Assembly (NCBI GenBank): GCA_947631925.1
Contig: CANRNE010000022.1
Span: forward strand, 1 to 33,054
Direction: 5' to 3'
DNA: 33,054 bases
Source of the DNA: an uncultured Clostridia bacterium
Lineage (GTDB): Bacteria; Bacillota; Clostridia; Christensenellales; Borkfalkiaceae
Shown here piece after piece: positions 1 to 9,418 of this stretch. The notes beneath the pieces are model-generated. The model was not told where the DNA came from. It worked only from the letters and a program-made list of their open reading frames with translations, and searched no databases. The first letter of the stretch is position 1, and each line of letters starts with the position of its first letter. A program made the position numbers and the translations under genes.

Positions 1-264
1 GCTCACTCTCTGCGCGTTCCAATCGCTCTCGCTCTTTATCTCGCTCACTTGCGTAGTCAAGTCCGCGACGAGCGTATGCGTTGTATCGGAGGGGAGTGTC
101 GGAACCGTGACGTTGTTTCCTATTGGGTGGATTCAGAAGGCCAAACGGATGACTTTGTGCGCGTGGCAAAGCCTGCCGGCAATGGGTTTGCACGGGAAAA
201 TGCGGGGAACACCTACGTCGGCGTCGTCCCCTTGGTGGTTGTGAACGAAATTTTATCCAAATAA
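1..264 (+). CDS. C-terminal fragment of a secreted/surface-type protein (partial, runs off left edge)
   Basis: The reading frame is open from base 1 to the TAA at 262-264, so 87 C-terminal residues of a longer protein are visible. The end contains SYWVDSEG and, near the terminus, YVGVVPLVVVNEILSK. This resembles the W-L-R-S-P ... G-V-R-P-V-V-V ending of DUF6273-type domains common in Firmicutes surface proteins, but the match is by eye only. A strong hairpin terminator 47 bp downstream fits a gene end here. Convergent with the M60 peptidase gene. Function unknown; the real start lies outside the window. Confidence 0.45.
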   Translation, partial: AHSLRVPIALALYLAHLRSQVRDERMRCIGGECRNRDVVSYWVDSEGQTDDFVRVAKPAGNGFARENAGNTYVGVVPLVVVNEILSK

Positions 265-310
265 GATGTAACAATTTGCCCCTACGGGCACAAAGGTGAC
301 AATAACACAA

Positions 311-346
311 AGAAGTCGGGAGTTCTCCCGACTTCTTTTGGGTTTT
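311..346. terminator. Rho-independent terminator between convergent genes
   Basis: Perfect 11-bp stem (311-321 with 326-336) and a GTTC loop, followed on the plus strand by TTTTGGGTTTTT. It lies between the plus-strand gene ending at 264 and the minus-strand gene ending at 362, so it may serve both; the T-tract favours the plus strand. Confidence 0.85.
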
Positions 347-361
347 TGAGGGGTTAGCGTC

Positions 362-3300
362 TTAGCGTCTGCGTTTTTTGCGGAGGACGAGGATGACGGT
401 TACGGCGGCGGCTAAAACTACCGCAGAGCCCACGCCGACGACAATCCAGATGACGGCGTCATTCTTGGGTCTTCCGAGGGCGGGGATTTCCTTCTGCGCC
501 TCGAGAATCTCTCCGCAGACGGGGCAGCACAGTCCATCGGTAAGTCCGTTCTCCGTCTCGGTGGGGGCCTTCCCGGGGATGATTTCCTCCTGATGCCCGA
601 GGTCGTCCACGACGTCGCAGCCCTCAATCGCGTCACAGCGGGAGCATTTCTTGCCTGCGGTATGACCCACGTGCGTGCAGGTGGGAAGTTCTTCCGCAAT
701 TTCGATGGAGAAGTCGTGCCCGAGCGGTTCGAGGTGAAGGCTCTCGTCGTTCTCATGTCCGCAGCGCGTGCAGACGAGTCCCGCCTTATGCCCTGCCTCC
801 GTGCAGGTGGGCTCGACTCTTTCCTGCATCTTCATGTTGTGATTGAGGGGAGCGATGGGCTCGATGCCCTCGAGGACGATGTCGCAGACGGCGCACCGCT
901 TTCCCTTGGTGCTGCCGTAGCCCGTGCAGGTCGGGGGAACTTCGTCGACGACTTCTTCGACATGTCCCAGAGCCCTTGAGGCGTTCTTCACCTCTTCGCC
1001 CTCATAAACATGATTGACGGCAATGCGGTGGAAGCCGTTTTCGCCTTCACTGATGAAGTCCTCGGACTGGTCCTGTTCGTCCTGCGCTATCATCGCCTGT
1101 CGGAAGTCTTCCAAGTCGATGGAGAAGTTGAAGAAGAACATCTCGGCATCCGTGCAGGTGGCGTCCGTATGCGTGTCGCACTCGAACTCAAAGACGACTT
1201 CCGTCTGATGATGGCATTTGGCCTCTTCGAGCAGTTTGTCTCTTGTCTCTTGGTCTCCCGCGATGTCAGCTTCTTGTGCCTGATACCACTTATTCCAATC
1301 CCCGATGCCTTCGCAGATGAGATAGAAGGTCACCCGCGCTCTGCCTGTGACAACCGTTTCCTCCTGGACGAAATAGATATTGCCGTCATCGTCCACCATA
1401 TTCGTCTTTATGGTTTCCTCTTCTCTCGTGAACTCGATGACGTAGCCGTTGGTGTGCGCTCCGCTCTTATCCAATTCATACGTATGGCCGAGCGTGGGCA
1501 TTTCCACGATTCCGTCGTCGTCCGGGCAATGGGCGCCGCAATATTCGCAGTTGTGGGTGCAGATGCCGCCGGGCTTCGTGCAGGTCGGGGGCTCCCATGT
1601 TTCCGGGTCTCCATAGACCTCATACTGATAGCTATGTCCCGTCTTGGGAATGACGAGGTCTGCCGCACGGTACAGCGTGGTTTCATCCTCGGGGTTGAAG
1701 TTGCAGCGGCAGGTAAGGCAGGTCTTGTACGCCACCATGCCGTCTGCGGTGCAGCTCGGGTCGATTTGCTTGTGCACGCATTCCTCCGAAGTGTCAAAGG
1801 TGTGCGTCTTGTGCACTTGGAGCGTGTGCCCCGCATGGCCTTCGTCGAGGGTCAGCTCGGAGAAGAATTCCTTCGTCTCGAGGTCTTGGTAGACATAGGG
1901 GAGCTCGAAGGTGATGCCGCTCTCCTCTGCCGCCCTGCCCCTGCGCGCCTTTGCCGAGACGTCCTGTTCGGGGAGCTCGATGGTGTCGAGCGCGGTGCAG
2001 TTGTCGAAGATGCGGTAGAAGTTGGCGTTTTCGTCCAAACGGAAGTTGCCGAGGTCCAAACTTGTGAGGCTCGTGCAGTCGCCGAACATCTTGCCGAAGC
2101 TGAGCACGTTCTCGGTCGTGAAGGAGGACACGTCGATGGAGGCGAGCGATTTGCAGCCGTAGAACATGTTCATCGCGCCGCGCATATATTCGGTGTCGAA
2201 GTTTTCGAACTTGATTTCGGTGAGCTTCTCACAGCCCGAGAAGAGGGAGCCGCACTCGATGGGGGAGAGGATTTTCCCGGGGTACACAAAGGCAATCTTC
2301 GTGCCGCTCCTATAGAGACGGATATAGGTGTCGATGCGCACGAACGTATCCTTGTAGTCGTTGGGCGCCGTGTGCAGGAATTGGATGCTCGTGAGCGTCT
2401 TGTAGTCCTTGACGAGCGTCTTCCATTCGCGGGTAAACTGCCGTGCCGTCTCCGTGTTGCCGTAGTCCTCTTTGCCGTCTTCGTCCTTGGTCGCGGGATA
2501 TTCGTCCGCGGCGACGGGGGTGCCGTACTGTACATTGATGAAGCTGATGTTGAAGGGCAGCCCGTCGAGAGTGGTGACGGTGACTTCGTGCTCCATCGTC
2601 TCGAGCTCTCCGCTGAAGTAGACCAGCTTGTTGAAGATGGGCTCGTCGGCAAGGTCGATGATTTCCTTGTCCACGCCGTCCACGGCAACTTGTGCCCGTC
2701 CGTAGGCGGGGTTGGTGTCGGCATACAGCTCGAAGCCGCTCCCGAGGAACTTGAATTCGAACGTCGTGCCGAGTTTTGTCGTGGAGAGTTTGCCGTTGGC
2801 GGAATTTTCATGGAAGCCGTCCGATTCGCTCTCCGTGAGGTCGTTCACGTTGGTCATGTAGTTGGCGGGCCGCACGGTCTGGTTGAGCTTGGACTCCGTG
2901 CCCGCACGCAACTCACGGATGACGGTGTTGCCGCTGTTGGACAGGATGACGAGCTTGAAATATCTCACCTGCGTGCGCTGGAAACTTAACCGCTGTTGCG
3001 CGGCGTTGACATTGGAGCTCGCGCCCTCGAAGAGAAGGTGCCAGCCCGTCTCCTCCAAGGTGTTGCCCTGCGCAGCAGAGGCATATTCGCTCCCCGCACA
3101 GCCGTACAGCTTGTAGCTGAGCAGTTTGTCGTTGCCGTTGGTGCGGCGGATGATGTCGAAGAAGTTGAAGGTCTGGTCCGCGGTCGTGTCGACAATGAAC
3201 ACATGGGGCGTCTGGGCGACATAGCCCTGATATTTGGAGTGGAAGAAGGTCCCTTCGTCGCCGTCCACCATGAACTGTTTGGGTGCGGAGGTCTCGCTGT

Positions 3301-6247
3301 CGGGCGCCACCAGAACTTCCCAACCGCTGTTGGAGGTCGTATAGTCGATGGTGGCATTCTTGATGCTGTCGACGAAGCGGGGCTGCCAGCCCTTGAACGT
3401 GTCCGCAATCTTTAAATCGTCCGCGGAAACATTCTCGCCGATGATGTTCTTGACGGGAATATCCTTGATGTCCTTGAGCTCGAGCTTCTCCTCGCCGGGG
3501 GAGCGCAGACCGATGTGCAGGTGTCCCTGCCCGCCCCAGTTGACGACCTCCGCCGAGATGAAGATGGTGTCGCCTTTATTGAGGCTCACCGTCCACTTGA
3601 AGTTGTCATTCTCGGTGAAGCTGTACTGCGTCGTGCTGGTGATGGTGCGGTCGGGGTTGCCCTCCGCCGCGTCTTTTTTCAGATAGAACTGCACGCGCGT
3701 GGCGTCGTCCCCCCGCACATAGAAGGTGTGCGTGCCCGTCTCGGTGGCTTTGAACTTGAACGTGCTGAGGAAGTATTCGAGGTTGGAGTGGTTGAAGTCG
3801 CCCTTCCCGGGGACGCTGCCCGTCTCGGTGGAGGTCGGCTCTTTGCCCGTAGCATAATTTACCGCCTGATCGACGGAGGGCCTTGCCGTGCCCGTAACGG
3901 GGTCCGACTGCGGGCCGAGGTCCCAGATTTTGGTATACACGCCGCGGTAGAGAAGGCGAAGGTTGACGTTGAGCGTCACTTGCCGTCCGCCCTCGGTGCG
4001 CACGATGATGTCGAAGCGGTCGTACTCGGTGACTTTGTCGGGCGGCGTATAGGTCACCGTCTTTGCCTCGGGGTCGTAGACGGTATGCCCGATTGCGGCA
4101 TCCGATACGGCGACAATCTCCACCTTCTTGGGGGAGGAGAACTCCGTCGCGCTCACGTCGAACACGGTGGGGTGTTTGCCGTCCACATCGTGCTTGCGCG
4201 CCGTCTCATGCCCGTCGATGCCGTTCGCCCAGCGGTACGCCACGGGGACGAAGGTGGGGAGATTTTGCAAGAATTCGAGCTGGGTGTCCGTGAACATGCT
4301 GTCGTCGATGTTCGCGAAGTAGTTGTCGTTGACCCAATCGAGGATGTTGACGCGGTCCACGACGCCGATGCGGTAGACGAAGTCCGCGCGCTTGTTGGCG
4401 CAGTAGGCGGGATTCATCTTGTAGGTATAGAACATATCCACGAACTTGTCGGAGCCGAAACTGTGCAGAAGGGTCGCATACATGGAGAGCTGGTCGAAGT
4501 GCGCGCCGTTGCCCTCGTTGATTTCGCCGTAGTCGTCGATTTTATGGACTTCCTTCGTCTCCTTGTCCGTGTACTCTTGGGTGATGTGTCGGGAGCGCTC
4601 GACGGCGGTATAGGGATGGACATATTCCCCGTGTTCGACGCCGATGACGCGGGTGTCCATGTTGCAGAGCATGCTGTAGATGAGGAGGATGAGCGTGTTG
4701 TTCCAGACCTCGCCGTCGCCGTCGCAGAAGCCCCAGTTGACGCCGTGCGTCTTGGCCTGTACGTGTCCGAGCTCATGGAAGGTGCCCCAGTTGCCCTTCG
4801 TCGTCAGCGTCTCGTAATTCATGCAGATGGGGAACCAATATTCGGGCTGGGCGCAGAAGTTGGAGTTGAGCGCAACCGCCTCGCCCGCGGGGACGTGCAT
4901 GTCGTAGCACATCGTCATGTTGTAGTTGTAATCTCTGCCGTTGAGGGAGATGTCGATGGCGAACACACTGTGCCAGAAGTAGGCAAGTTTTTCGATGTCG
5001 TCGCAATTTTTCATCGCTTCGGCGGGACCGATGAGCTGGCCGTTTTCGACGTCGAGGGTGGCGATGAGCCCGGGGGCGTCGCGCAGCTGCTTTTCGAATT
5101 CCTCCACCGTCGTCACGCCGAGCACGAAGTGGGGCGTGAGAACGGCGCCCGAAATTTCCATCTCCACCATGCTCGCGGTGGGTTTGATGTAGAGCGGTCC
5201 GCCGTACATGCTGCCGATGGGGACTTCCATCTCGTTGCCCGTGCCTACGATGGTGAACGTCGTGCCCATGCAGGGAACTTTCTGATTCTGCCACTGCCAT
5301 TGCCCGTGCAGACCGTAGTTGTATCTGTCGAACTTGGGCGTCTCGTTCGCCGCCGCGGCGCGCTCGGCCTCATTCACAATTCTCTCATCCCAGTAGGAGA
5401 GGTAGGCCTCCATGTTGCTGAAGCCCTTGCCGTCCTCGGCGTAGCCCTGATAGCCCATCGTGTCCTGATGATGGGTGTACAGCGTGACCGTCTCTCCCTG
5501 CTTTAAGTTGAGCTTTACCGTGGCAATCTCCCCGGGGGCGAGATAGAGCCCCGTCGTCATCGGGGAGCGGTAGATGGGGTCCGTCACGATGCGCATGCGC
5601 ACCGCCTTTGCGTCATCGGAAATTTTTCCGTAGATATAGTCCGCAGCGGGGTGCTTTTTGAGCTGCCCGTCCTTGATGATGTCGCTGACATGCGTGTTGA
5701 AATAGTACGCCTGCCGAAGCAGCATGTACTTGGTGAATTCGGAGAAATATTTTTGAGAAGTCACCTGTCCGTCCGAATTCTTCGGCGAGCGGTCCAGCCC
5801 CTTCATCGGGTACATGGGGTGGTCCTTGTTGCCGATTTCGCGCGTCTTGTCGGCGGCGAAGTCGATTTTCGCGAGCGGATGCATCTGCTCCCCCGTCTTC
5901 AGGTTGAGCATCTCATACTCATTGTCCATCACGGCGGGGCGCTTGCGGACGATGTTGTCCTCCAAAATCTCCATGACGGGCTGACGGACGGTGACGCGCC
6001 TGCCGCGGATGTCGTCGAGACCGTAGACGTTGAGCCCCTCGTCGATATCTTCGGGACGGATGACGCCCTCGCTCTGTTCGGGAGCAATTTCCGCATCGGA
6101 CGCGGTTGCCGTCGCCGTCGGCACGGCCGAAGAGGCGGCTTGCGCAAACGAAACGTCCGCCCTCAAAAGGGTCGTGGAGAATTCGCCGCCGAGAAGCGCA
6201 CAGGCAAGCAGGAGGCTGAGAGAGGTTTTTGCAAGGTGATTTTTCAT
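362..6247 (-). CDS. Giant surface M60-family (enhancin-like) peptidase with PA14-like, discoidin-like and DUF285/BspA-like modules
   Basis: This 1961-residue cell-surface zinc peptidase is likely to act on host mucin-type glycoproteins, the known target of the M60 family. The gluzincin motif is visible: HELGH at about residues 491-495 and the third ligand E at about 513 (GDGEVWNN). Order: signal peptide (about 1-35), M60 N-terminal part with GLYLAPGE, catalytic core, Ig-like stretch (about 695-775), PA14-like domain (about 775-915), F5/8C-like domain (about 960-1115), DUF285/BspA-like repeats (about 1290-1425), a series of C-T-x-x-G ... C-x-x-C repeats (about 1490-1915), one TM helix, and an RKKRRR tail. 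No LPxTG motif is seen, so membrane anchoring is inferred. I chose the ATG at 6247 over an upstream in-frame start at 6274, because AGGGGAC lies five bases before it and a signal peptide follows directly. Confidence 0.93.
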   Translation of the reverse strand: MKNHLAKTSLSLLLACALLGGEFSTTLLRADVSFAQAASSAVPTATATASDAEIAPEQSEGVIRPEDIDEGLNVYGLDDIRGRRVTVRQPVMEILEDNIVRKRPAVMDNEYEMLNLKTGEQMHPLAKIDFAADKTREIGNKDHPMYPMKGLDRSPKNSDGQVTSQKYFSEFTKYMLLRQAYYFNTHVSDIIKDGQLKKHPAADYIYGKISDDAKAVRMRIVTDPIYRSPMTTGLYLAPGEIATVKLNLKQGETVTLYTHHQDTMGYQGYAEDGKGFSNMEAYLSYWDERIVNEAERAAAANETPKFDRYNYGLHGQWQWQNQKVPCMGTTFTIVGTGNEMEVPIGSMYGGPLYIKPTASMVEMEISGAVLTPHFVLGVTTVEEFEKQLRDAPGLIATLDVENGQLIGPAEAMKNCDDIEKLAYFWHSVFAIDISLNGRDYNYNMTMCYDMHVPAGEAVALNSNFCAQPEYWFPICMNYETLTTKGNWGTFHELGHVQAKTHGVNWGFCDGDGEVWNNTLILLIYSMLCNMDTRVIGVEHGEYVHPYTAVERSRHITQEYTDKETKEVHKIDDYGEINEGNGAHFDQLSMYATLLHSFGSDKFVDMFYTYKMNPAYCANKRADFVYRIGVVDRVNILDWVNDNYFANIDDSMFTDTQLEFLQNLPTFVPVAYRWANGIDGHETARKHDVDGKHPTVFDVSATEFSSPKKVEIVAVSDAAIGHTVYDPEAKTVTYTPPDKVTEYDRFDIIVRTEGGRQVTLNVNLRLLYRGVYTKIWDLGPQSDPVTGTARPSVDQAVNYATGKEPTSTETGSVPGKGDFNHSNLEYFLSTFKFKATETGTHTFYVRGDDATRVQFYLKKDAAEGNPDRTITSTTQYSFTENDNFKWTVSLNKGDTIFISAEVVNWGGQGHLHIGLRSPGEEKLELKDIKDIPVKNIIGENVSADDLKIADTFKGWQPRFVDSIKNATIDYTTSNSGWEVLVAPDSETSAPKQFMVDGDEGTFFHSKYQGYVAQTPHVFIVDTTADQTFNFFDIIRRTNGNDKLLSYKLYGCAGSEYASAAQGNTLEETGWHLLFEGASSNVNAAQQRLSFQRTQVRYFKLVILSNSGNTVIRELRAGTESKLNQTVRPANYMTNVNDLTESESDGFHENSANGKLSTTKLGTTFEFKFLGSGFELYADTNPAYGRAQVAVDGVDKEIIDLADEPIFNKLVYFSGELETMEHEVTVTTLDGLPFNISFINVQYGTPVAADEYPATKDEDGKEDYGNTETARQFTREWKTLVKDYKTLTSIQFLHTAPNDYKDTFVRIDTYIRLYRSGTKIAFVYPGKILSPIECGSLFSGCEKLTEIKFENFDTEYMRGAMNMFYGCKSLASIDVSSFTTENVLSFGKMFGDCTSLTSLDLGNFRLDENANFYRIFDNCTALDTIELPEQDVSAKARRGRAAEESGITFELPYVYQDLETKEFFSELTLDEGHAGHTLQVHKTHTFDTSEECVHKQIDPSCTADGMVAYKTCLTCRCNFNPEDETTLYRAADLVIPKTGHSYQYEVYGDPETWEPPTCTKPGGICTHNCEYCGAHCPDDDGIVEMPTLGHTYELDKSGAHTNGYVIEFTREEETIKTNMVDDDGNIYFVQEETVVTGRARVTFYLICEGIGDWNKWYQAQEADIAGDQETRDKLLEEAKCHHQTEVVFEFECDTHTDATCTDAEMFFFNFSIDLEDFRQAMIAQDEQDQSEDFISEGENGFHRIAVNHVYEGEEVKNASRALGHVEEVVDEVPPTCTGYGSTKGKRCAVCDIVLEGIEPIAPLNHNMKMQERVEPTCTEAGHKAGLVCTRCGHENDESLHLEPLGHDFSIEIAEELPTCTHVGHTAGKKCSRCDAIEGCDVVDDLGHQEEIIPGKAPTETENGLTDGLCCPVCGEILEAQKEIPALGRPKNDAVIWIVVGVGSAVVLAAAVTVILVLRKKRRR

Positions 6248-6335
6248 ACGGTCCCCTGTGTTTTCGGCTCGCACGGGCGCGCATCGCGCACTCCTCGGCT
6301 AAACCGAAAAACTAAGATGTTTTTTAGCGAATATA

Positions 6336-6364
6336 TCTTATCATAACCGCGTGCACGAGTCAAT
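6336..6364 (-). promoter_or_regulatory. Sigma-70-type promoter of the M60 peptidase gene
   Basis: On the minus strand, TTGACT (6359-6364) and TAAGAT (6336-6341) are separated by exactly 17 bp. They lie about 90 bp upstream of the start codon at 6247. Confidence 0.8.
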
Positions 6365-6472
6365 ATTTTTTCCGACATTTTTTCGGCGAAAATCTTTGCG
6401 TGCGCAAATATTTCGCTCGATTTGTTATATCAACGCCGTCCGCCGCAAAACACAGCCAAAACCAGAAAGAGC

Positions 6473-6512
6473 AATAAAAATCCCCAACAGAACCATTGTT
6501 GATTCGTTGGGG
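6473..6512 (-). terminator. Terminator of the restriction-modification operon
   Basis: Minus-strand stem CCCCAAC/GTTGGGG (6506-6512 with 6482-6488) extended by a GAA/TTC pair across a bulge, followed by ATTTTTATT. It lies 75 bp downstream of the endonuclease stop codon. Confidence 0.7.
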
Positions 6513-6587
6513 TTGATGGGGACGTAACACGCTCTCCAAGGAATCGGCTCAGCCGATTTCGCCGCATTGATATACGCGGAATTTCGA

Positions 6588-7943
6588 TTATCCCTTCATG
6601 ATTTGCGCTTTGACATATCGCTTATTCAGCCAAAAACATTGCTTTGTCATCATGCGCCCGTCGGGAAGCGGAGCCTTGTCGGAGCCGTCGCGGCCGTGCG
6701 GACGGACATGGGCGACCGAACTTTCGGTGGATTTGGGTAAATTATTCCTTACGCCTTTGGGAGTGGGGACCAACACGACGCCCTTGCGAATAATCTGTAC
6801 CGTCCGTGCCCACACACGGCCGACTTCCGCCAAGTCCTTATTCGGAATATTCCAAAACTTTACGCGCTCGAACACATATTGTCTGTTTTCGTTCTCGTGG
6901 AATATGACGAACAAGAATTTTGTCGGAGCCAACAAGTTATACAAATCCGATTCTTCCCACACCGTTTCCTTGCTCAATTCAATAAAATCGAAGGCGGGGA
7001 AGGACATGTTTTCTATAATCGACCCATCCCGCTGGATACGTACGGTTTTGGGAAGGATGCCCGCCTTTTGAAATTCTTCGCAGTTGGAAATCTTGCCCTC
7101 TATCCCGAGCATTTTGGCGAGGAGCAATTCGTTCAAATTTTTCGCCTTGCTCTCCACGCCTAATATCGCTTTTAATTCGTCCTGCGTTTTCCCGAAATAC
7201 GGTCTGACCTTTTCCAGTAAGTATTCTTCAAAGGTGTGCGCCGAGAGTTGGCGCCAATCCTTGATAATCCGCTCGTTTTCCTCGGCGCCGAAAATATAGC
7301 GGTTGAGAATCTGCGTCATATAGGACGCCTTCAAAGAATAGGCTCTTTGCTTTGCGGGGATGGGAGAAAACGGCTGTGTGCGAACGCTTGCTGCGGATTC
7401 TCCTTTCGTGCAGGCGGCAAGATACATCGTATCGCCCTCGGAAATCTCATGCGCCAACCCCCTGCGGACCTTATCCATGATGCGTTCCCAATCCTGCTCG
7501 ATGATAACGAGGTCTTCTTCGGGGAAACGGAACAAGATTGCCTTGTCGATGCGGTATTCGGTCTTCGGCATGCCCTTGATATGCTCGTATGACATCAAGA
7601 GCATGGTGTTGCATTTATGCCAAAAAGAACTCGTCCGAAGGGTACGGTCGTATTCTTCCATGTAATTGATGATATTGCACACGAGCCGTTCTTTGGCGCG
7701 AATATCGCCGTTGGCATTGCGAAGATAGGGAGTAGCTTTTAATTCCACTCCCGCCTCCGGAAAATCGGGTTCGGATTCGGAATTCGGGGAATACCCGAAC
7801 CAACTTTCCTCAATCATCGTGCCGATTGCGCCCTTGCCGGTAGAGAGCCGCCCCGTTTTGTCAATCGTTCCGAGCGGGATTCCGACAATCTCCTGTGCGC
7901 GTTTCAGTACTGCTTCCTGTGTGCGATAGGCTGTGCCTTCCAT
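6588..7943 (-). CDS. Sau3AI/MutH-family type II restriction endonuclease (predicted GATC specificity)
   Basis: Predicted to cut unmethylated foreign DNA at GATC. The 451-residue protein is close to Sau3AI in length and has the MutH/Sau3AI-type N-terminal nuclease core. The metal-binding D-x(n)-E-x-K motif is seen in PDFPEAGVELK (D60, E67, K69), preceded by the conserved acidic E-E-SWFG segment. The C-terminal half is a second MutH-like region, as in Sau3AI, which binds a second site. The start is the ATG at 7943, three bases after the methyltransferase stop codon, so the two are co-transcribed with the methyltransferase first. Specificity is inferred from family resemblance, not proven. Confidence 0.88.
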   Translation of the reverse strand: MEGTAYRTQEAVLKRAQEIVGIPLGTIDKTGRLSTGKGAIGTMIEESWFGYSPNSESEPDFPEAGVELKATPYLRNANGDIRAKERLVCNIINYMEEYDRTLRTSSFWHKCNTMLLMSYEHIKGMPKTEYRIDKAILFRFPEEDLVIIEQDWERIMDKVRRGLAHEISEGDTMYLAACTKGESAASVRTQPFSPIPAKQRAYSLKASYMTQILNRYIFGAEENERIIKDWRQLSAHTFEEYLLEKVRPYFGKTQDELKAILGVESKAKNLNELLLAKMLGIEGKISNCEEFQKAGILPKTVRIQRDGSIIENMSFPAFDFIELSKETVWEESDLYNLLAPTKFLFVIFHENENRQYVFERVKFWNIPNKDLAEVGRVWARTVQIIRKGVVLVPTPKGVRNNLPKSTESSVAHVRPHGRDGSDKAPLPDGRMMTKQCFWLNKRYVKAQIMKG

Positions 7944-7946
7944 CGA

Positions 7947-9164
7947 TTATTCCTCTTGTGCAATGATTTCGTCCAAAATACGTCCCATGCGCGTTATCAT
8001 GGGGACAACCAAAGCATTTCCCATGCAGAAAAACCGCATCCTGTCGGGCATTCCCGTGTTGGTCCAATTGTCGTCAAACCCCTGCAGACGCTCTGCTTCC
8101 ACGGGCGTTAAAGTGCGCAACTTTCCCGTTTGGGGGTCTACTACGATATGCGTGGAACGATTGGGCGATGCCTCGCTCGTCAGCATTGTGCGTCCGGGGC
8201 GGTCCCACGGGTCGGGGAAAGCAATCGCCCCCTCGGAAAAGACATATTCATGCCCCTCGGAAGTCTTTCTCGCTTTTCTTTTCGCACCCTTCATGTACAC
8301 CCAGTCAGCCATTTTGTCCGACGTGATGTAATACTTTTCGTCAACATTGCTCTCAAGTATGTCGCGTAGCAGAATGGGAGCGACTTCATTCTCGATAACT
8401 TTCGTCGTTGCAATCGCCCCTTCGTGCATATAGCCCGCATTTCCGAATTCGTACTTGAAATGATCGCTGATCTCTATTAAATCGGTGGGAAGTGTCCTGC
8501 GGTGGATTGTCCCCAGCTCTTCGACGGGGAAGGCTTGCGCCATCAGTCCGTTTTCGCGGATGATCTGCTCGTCAGTCAAATTTGCCGCTCGCTTTCCAAA
8601 GTTTGTATCATTACGGTAAGCAAAGATAAATGTCCGTCTGCGACGTTGCGCCGCGCCGTATTGCGCCGCATTGATTACGCGCCACTCCACACTATAACCA
8701 AGCTCAGCAAAACACGCTAATATAATGCCAAAATCTCTCCCACGTTGAGAAGCGGGAGATTTCAATAATCGATCGACGTTCTCTAAAAGACAAAACGGCG
8801 GCTTTTTTGCGATCAAAGTATCCCTGATTTGCCACCACAAAATGCCCTTCTTTCCCTCGATGCCTTTTGCCGCAGATAACGTGTTTGCGACACTATAATC
8901 TTGGCAGGGGAATCCGCCCGCCAGCAAAGTGTGATCGGGAATGGTTGCCTTATCAACGATTCCGATGTCGACGCCCGTGTGACACTCTCCGTTTATTTCA
9001 AAACTGTTCCCGAAATGGTAAAGATAGCACTTGTGCGCCCACTGCACCCTTGCGCCGGGTTCCCATTGGGAAAACCAAACCGTTCGCCAGCCCGAGTTCA
9101 GCTTGTCGAAACCAAGCCGAAATCCGCCGACACCGGCAAACAGTTCGCAAATTGTTTTTTCCAT
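7947..9164 (-). CDS. DNA (cytosine-5) methyltransferase of the GATC restriction-modification system
   Basis: Methylates C5 of cytosine to protect host DNA from the co-encoded endonuclease. The 405-residue protein shows the ordered m5C-methyltransferase motifs: FAGVGG (residues 9-14, AdoMet binding), GFPCQ with catalytic C87, ENV (128-130), QRRRR (173-177), and a C-terminal motif X region near NALVVPMITRMG. Length and partner match the Sau3AI methylase. The start is the ATG at 9164 with a GGAGG site in front. Placing the methylase first in the operon gives protection before nuclease builds up. Confidence 0.92.
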   Translation of the reverse strand: MEKTICELFAGVGGFRLGFDKLNSGWRTVWFSQWEPGARVQWAHKCYLYHFGNSFEINGECHTGVDIGIVDKATIPDHTLLAGGFPCQDYSVANTLSAAKGIEGKKGILWWQIRDTLIAKKPPFCLLENVDRLLKSPASQRGRDFGIILACFAELGYSVEWRVINAAQYGAAQRRRRTFIFAYRNDTNFGKRAANLTDEQIIRENGLMAQAFPVEELGTIHRRTLPTDLIEISDHFKYEFGNAGYMHEGAIATTKVIENEVAPILLRDILESNVDEKYYITSDKMADWVYMKGAKRKARKTSEGHEYVFSEGAIAFPDPWDRPGRTMLTSEASPNRSTHIVVDPQTGKLRTLTPVEAERLQGFDDNWTNTGMPDRMRFFCMGNALVVPMITRMGRILDEIIAQEE

Positions 9165-9247
9165 GAAGCCCTCCGCCGGGCATCGTCCGACACCGCTTTC
9201 CTTTTAGGCTGTACCATCGACAATCGCCGAATCAATCGCCTGACGTT

Positions 9248-9276
9248 ATTATAACATATTTAGACACATCTTTCAA
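9248..9276 (-). promoter_or_regulatory. Consensus promoter of the restriction-modification operon
   Basis: TTGAAA (9271-9276 on the minus strand) and a perfect TATAAT (9248-9253), separated by 17 bp, about 80 bp upstream of the methyltransferase start. Confidence 0.85.
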
Positions 9277-9365
9277 CTGTATTTCGCATACATTTCGGCA
9301 AAAAACAGTCTCCGTCTGGTGTGTGGCTGTTTTGGGGACCCCGTCGAAACGTCCAACACTTACAC

Positions 9366-9400
9366 GCAAAAAACCGACGCGGAAAGGGCGCGTCGGTTTT
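9366..9400 (-). terminator. Terminator of the alcohol dehydrogenase gene
   Basis: On the minus strand, a GC-rich stem formed by ACCGACGCG and CGCGTCGGT with a short loop, followed by TTTTTTGCG. Lies about 20 bp after the stop codon at 9419. Confidence 0.85.
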
Positions 9401-9418
9401 GTCGGAGAAAATTACGTT

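Noticed and set aside
1010-2989. Long plus-strand open frame opposite the M60 peptidase gene
   Set aside because: It mirrors a well-supported minus-strand gene with a clear domain series, codon bias causes the antisense frame, and no ribosome binding site or domain is seen. The same holds for 3515-5506.
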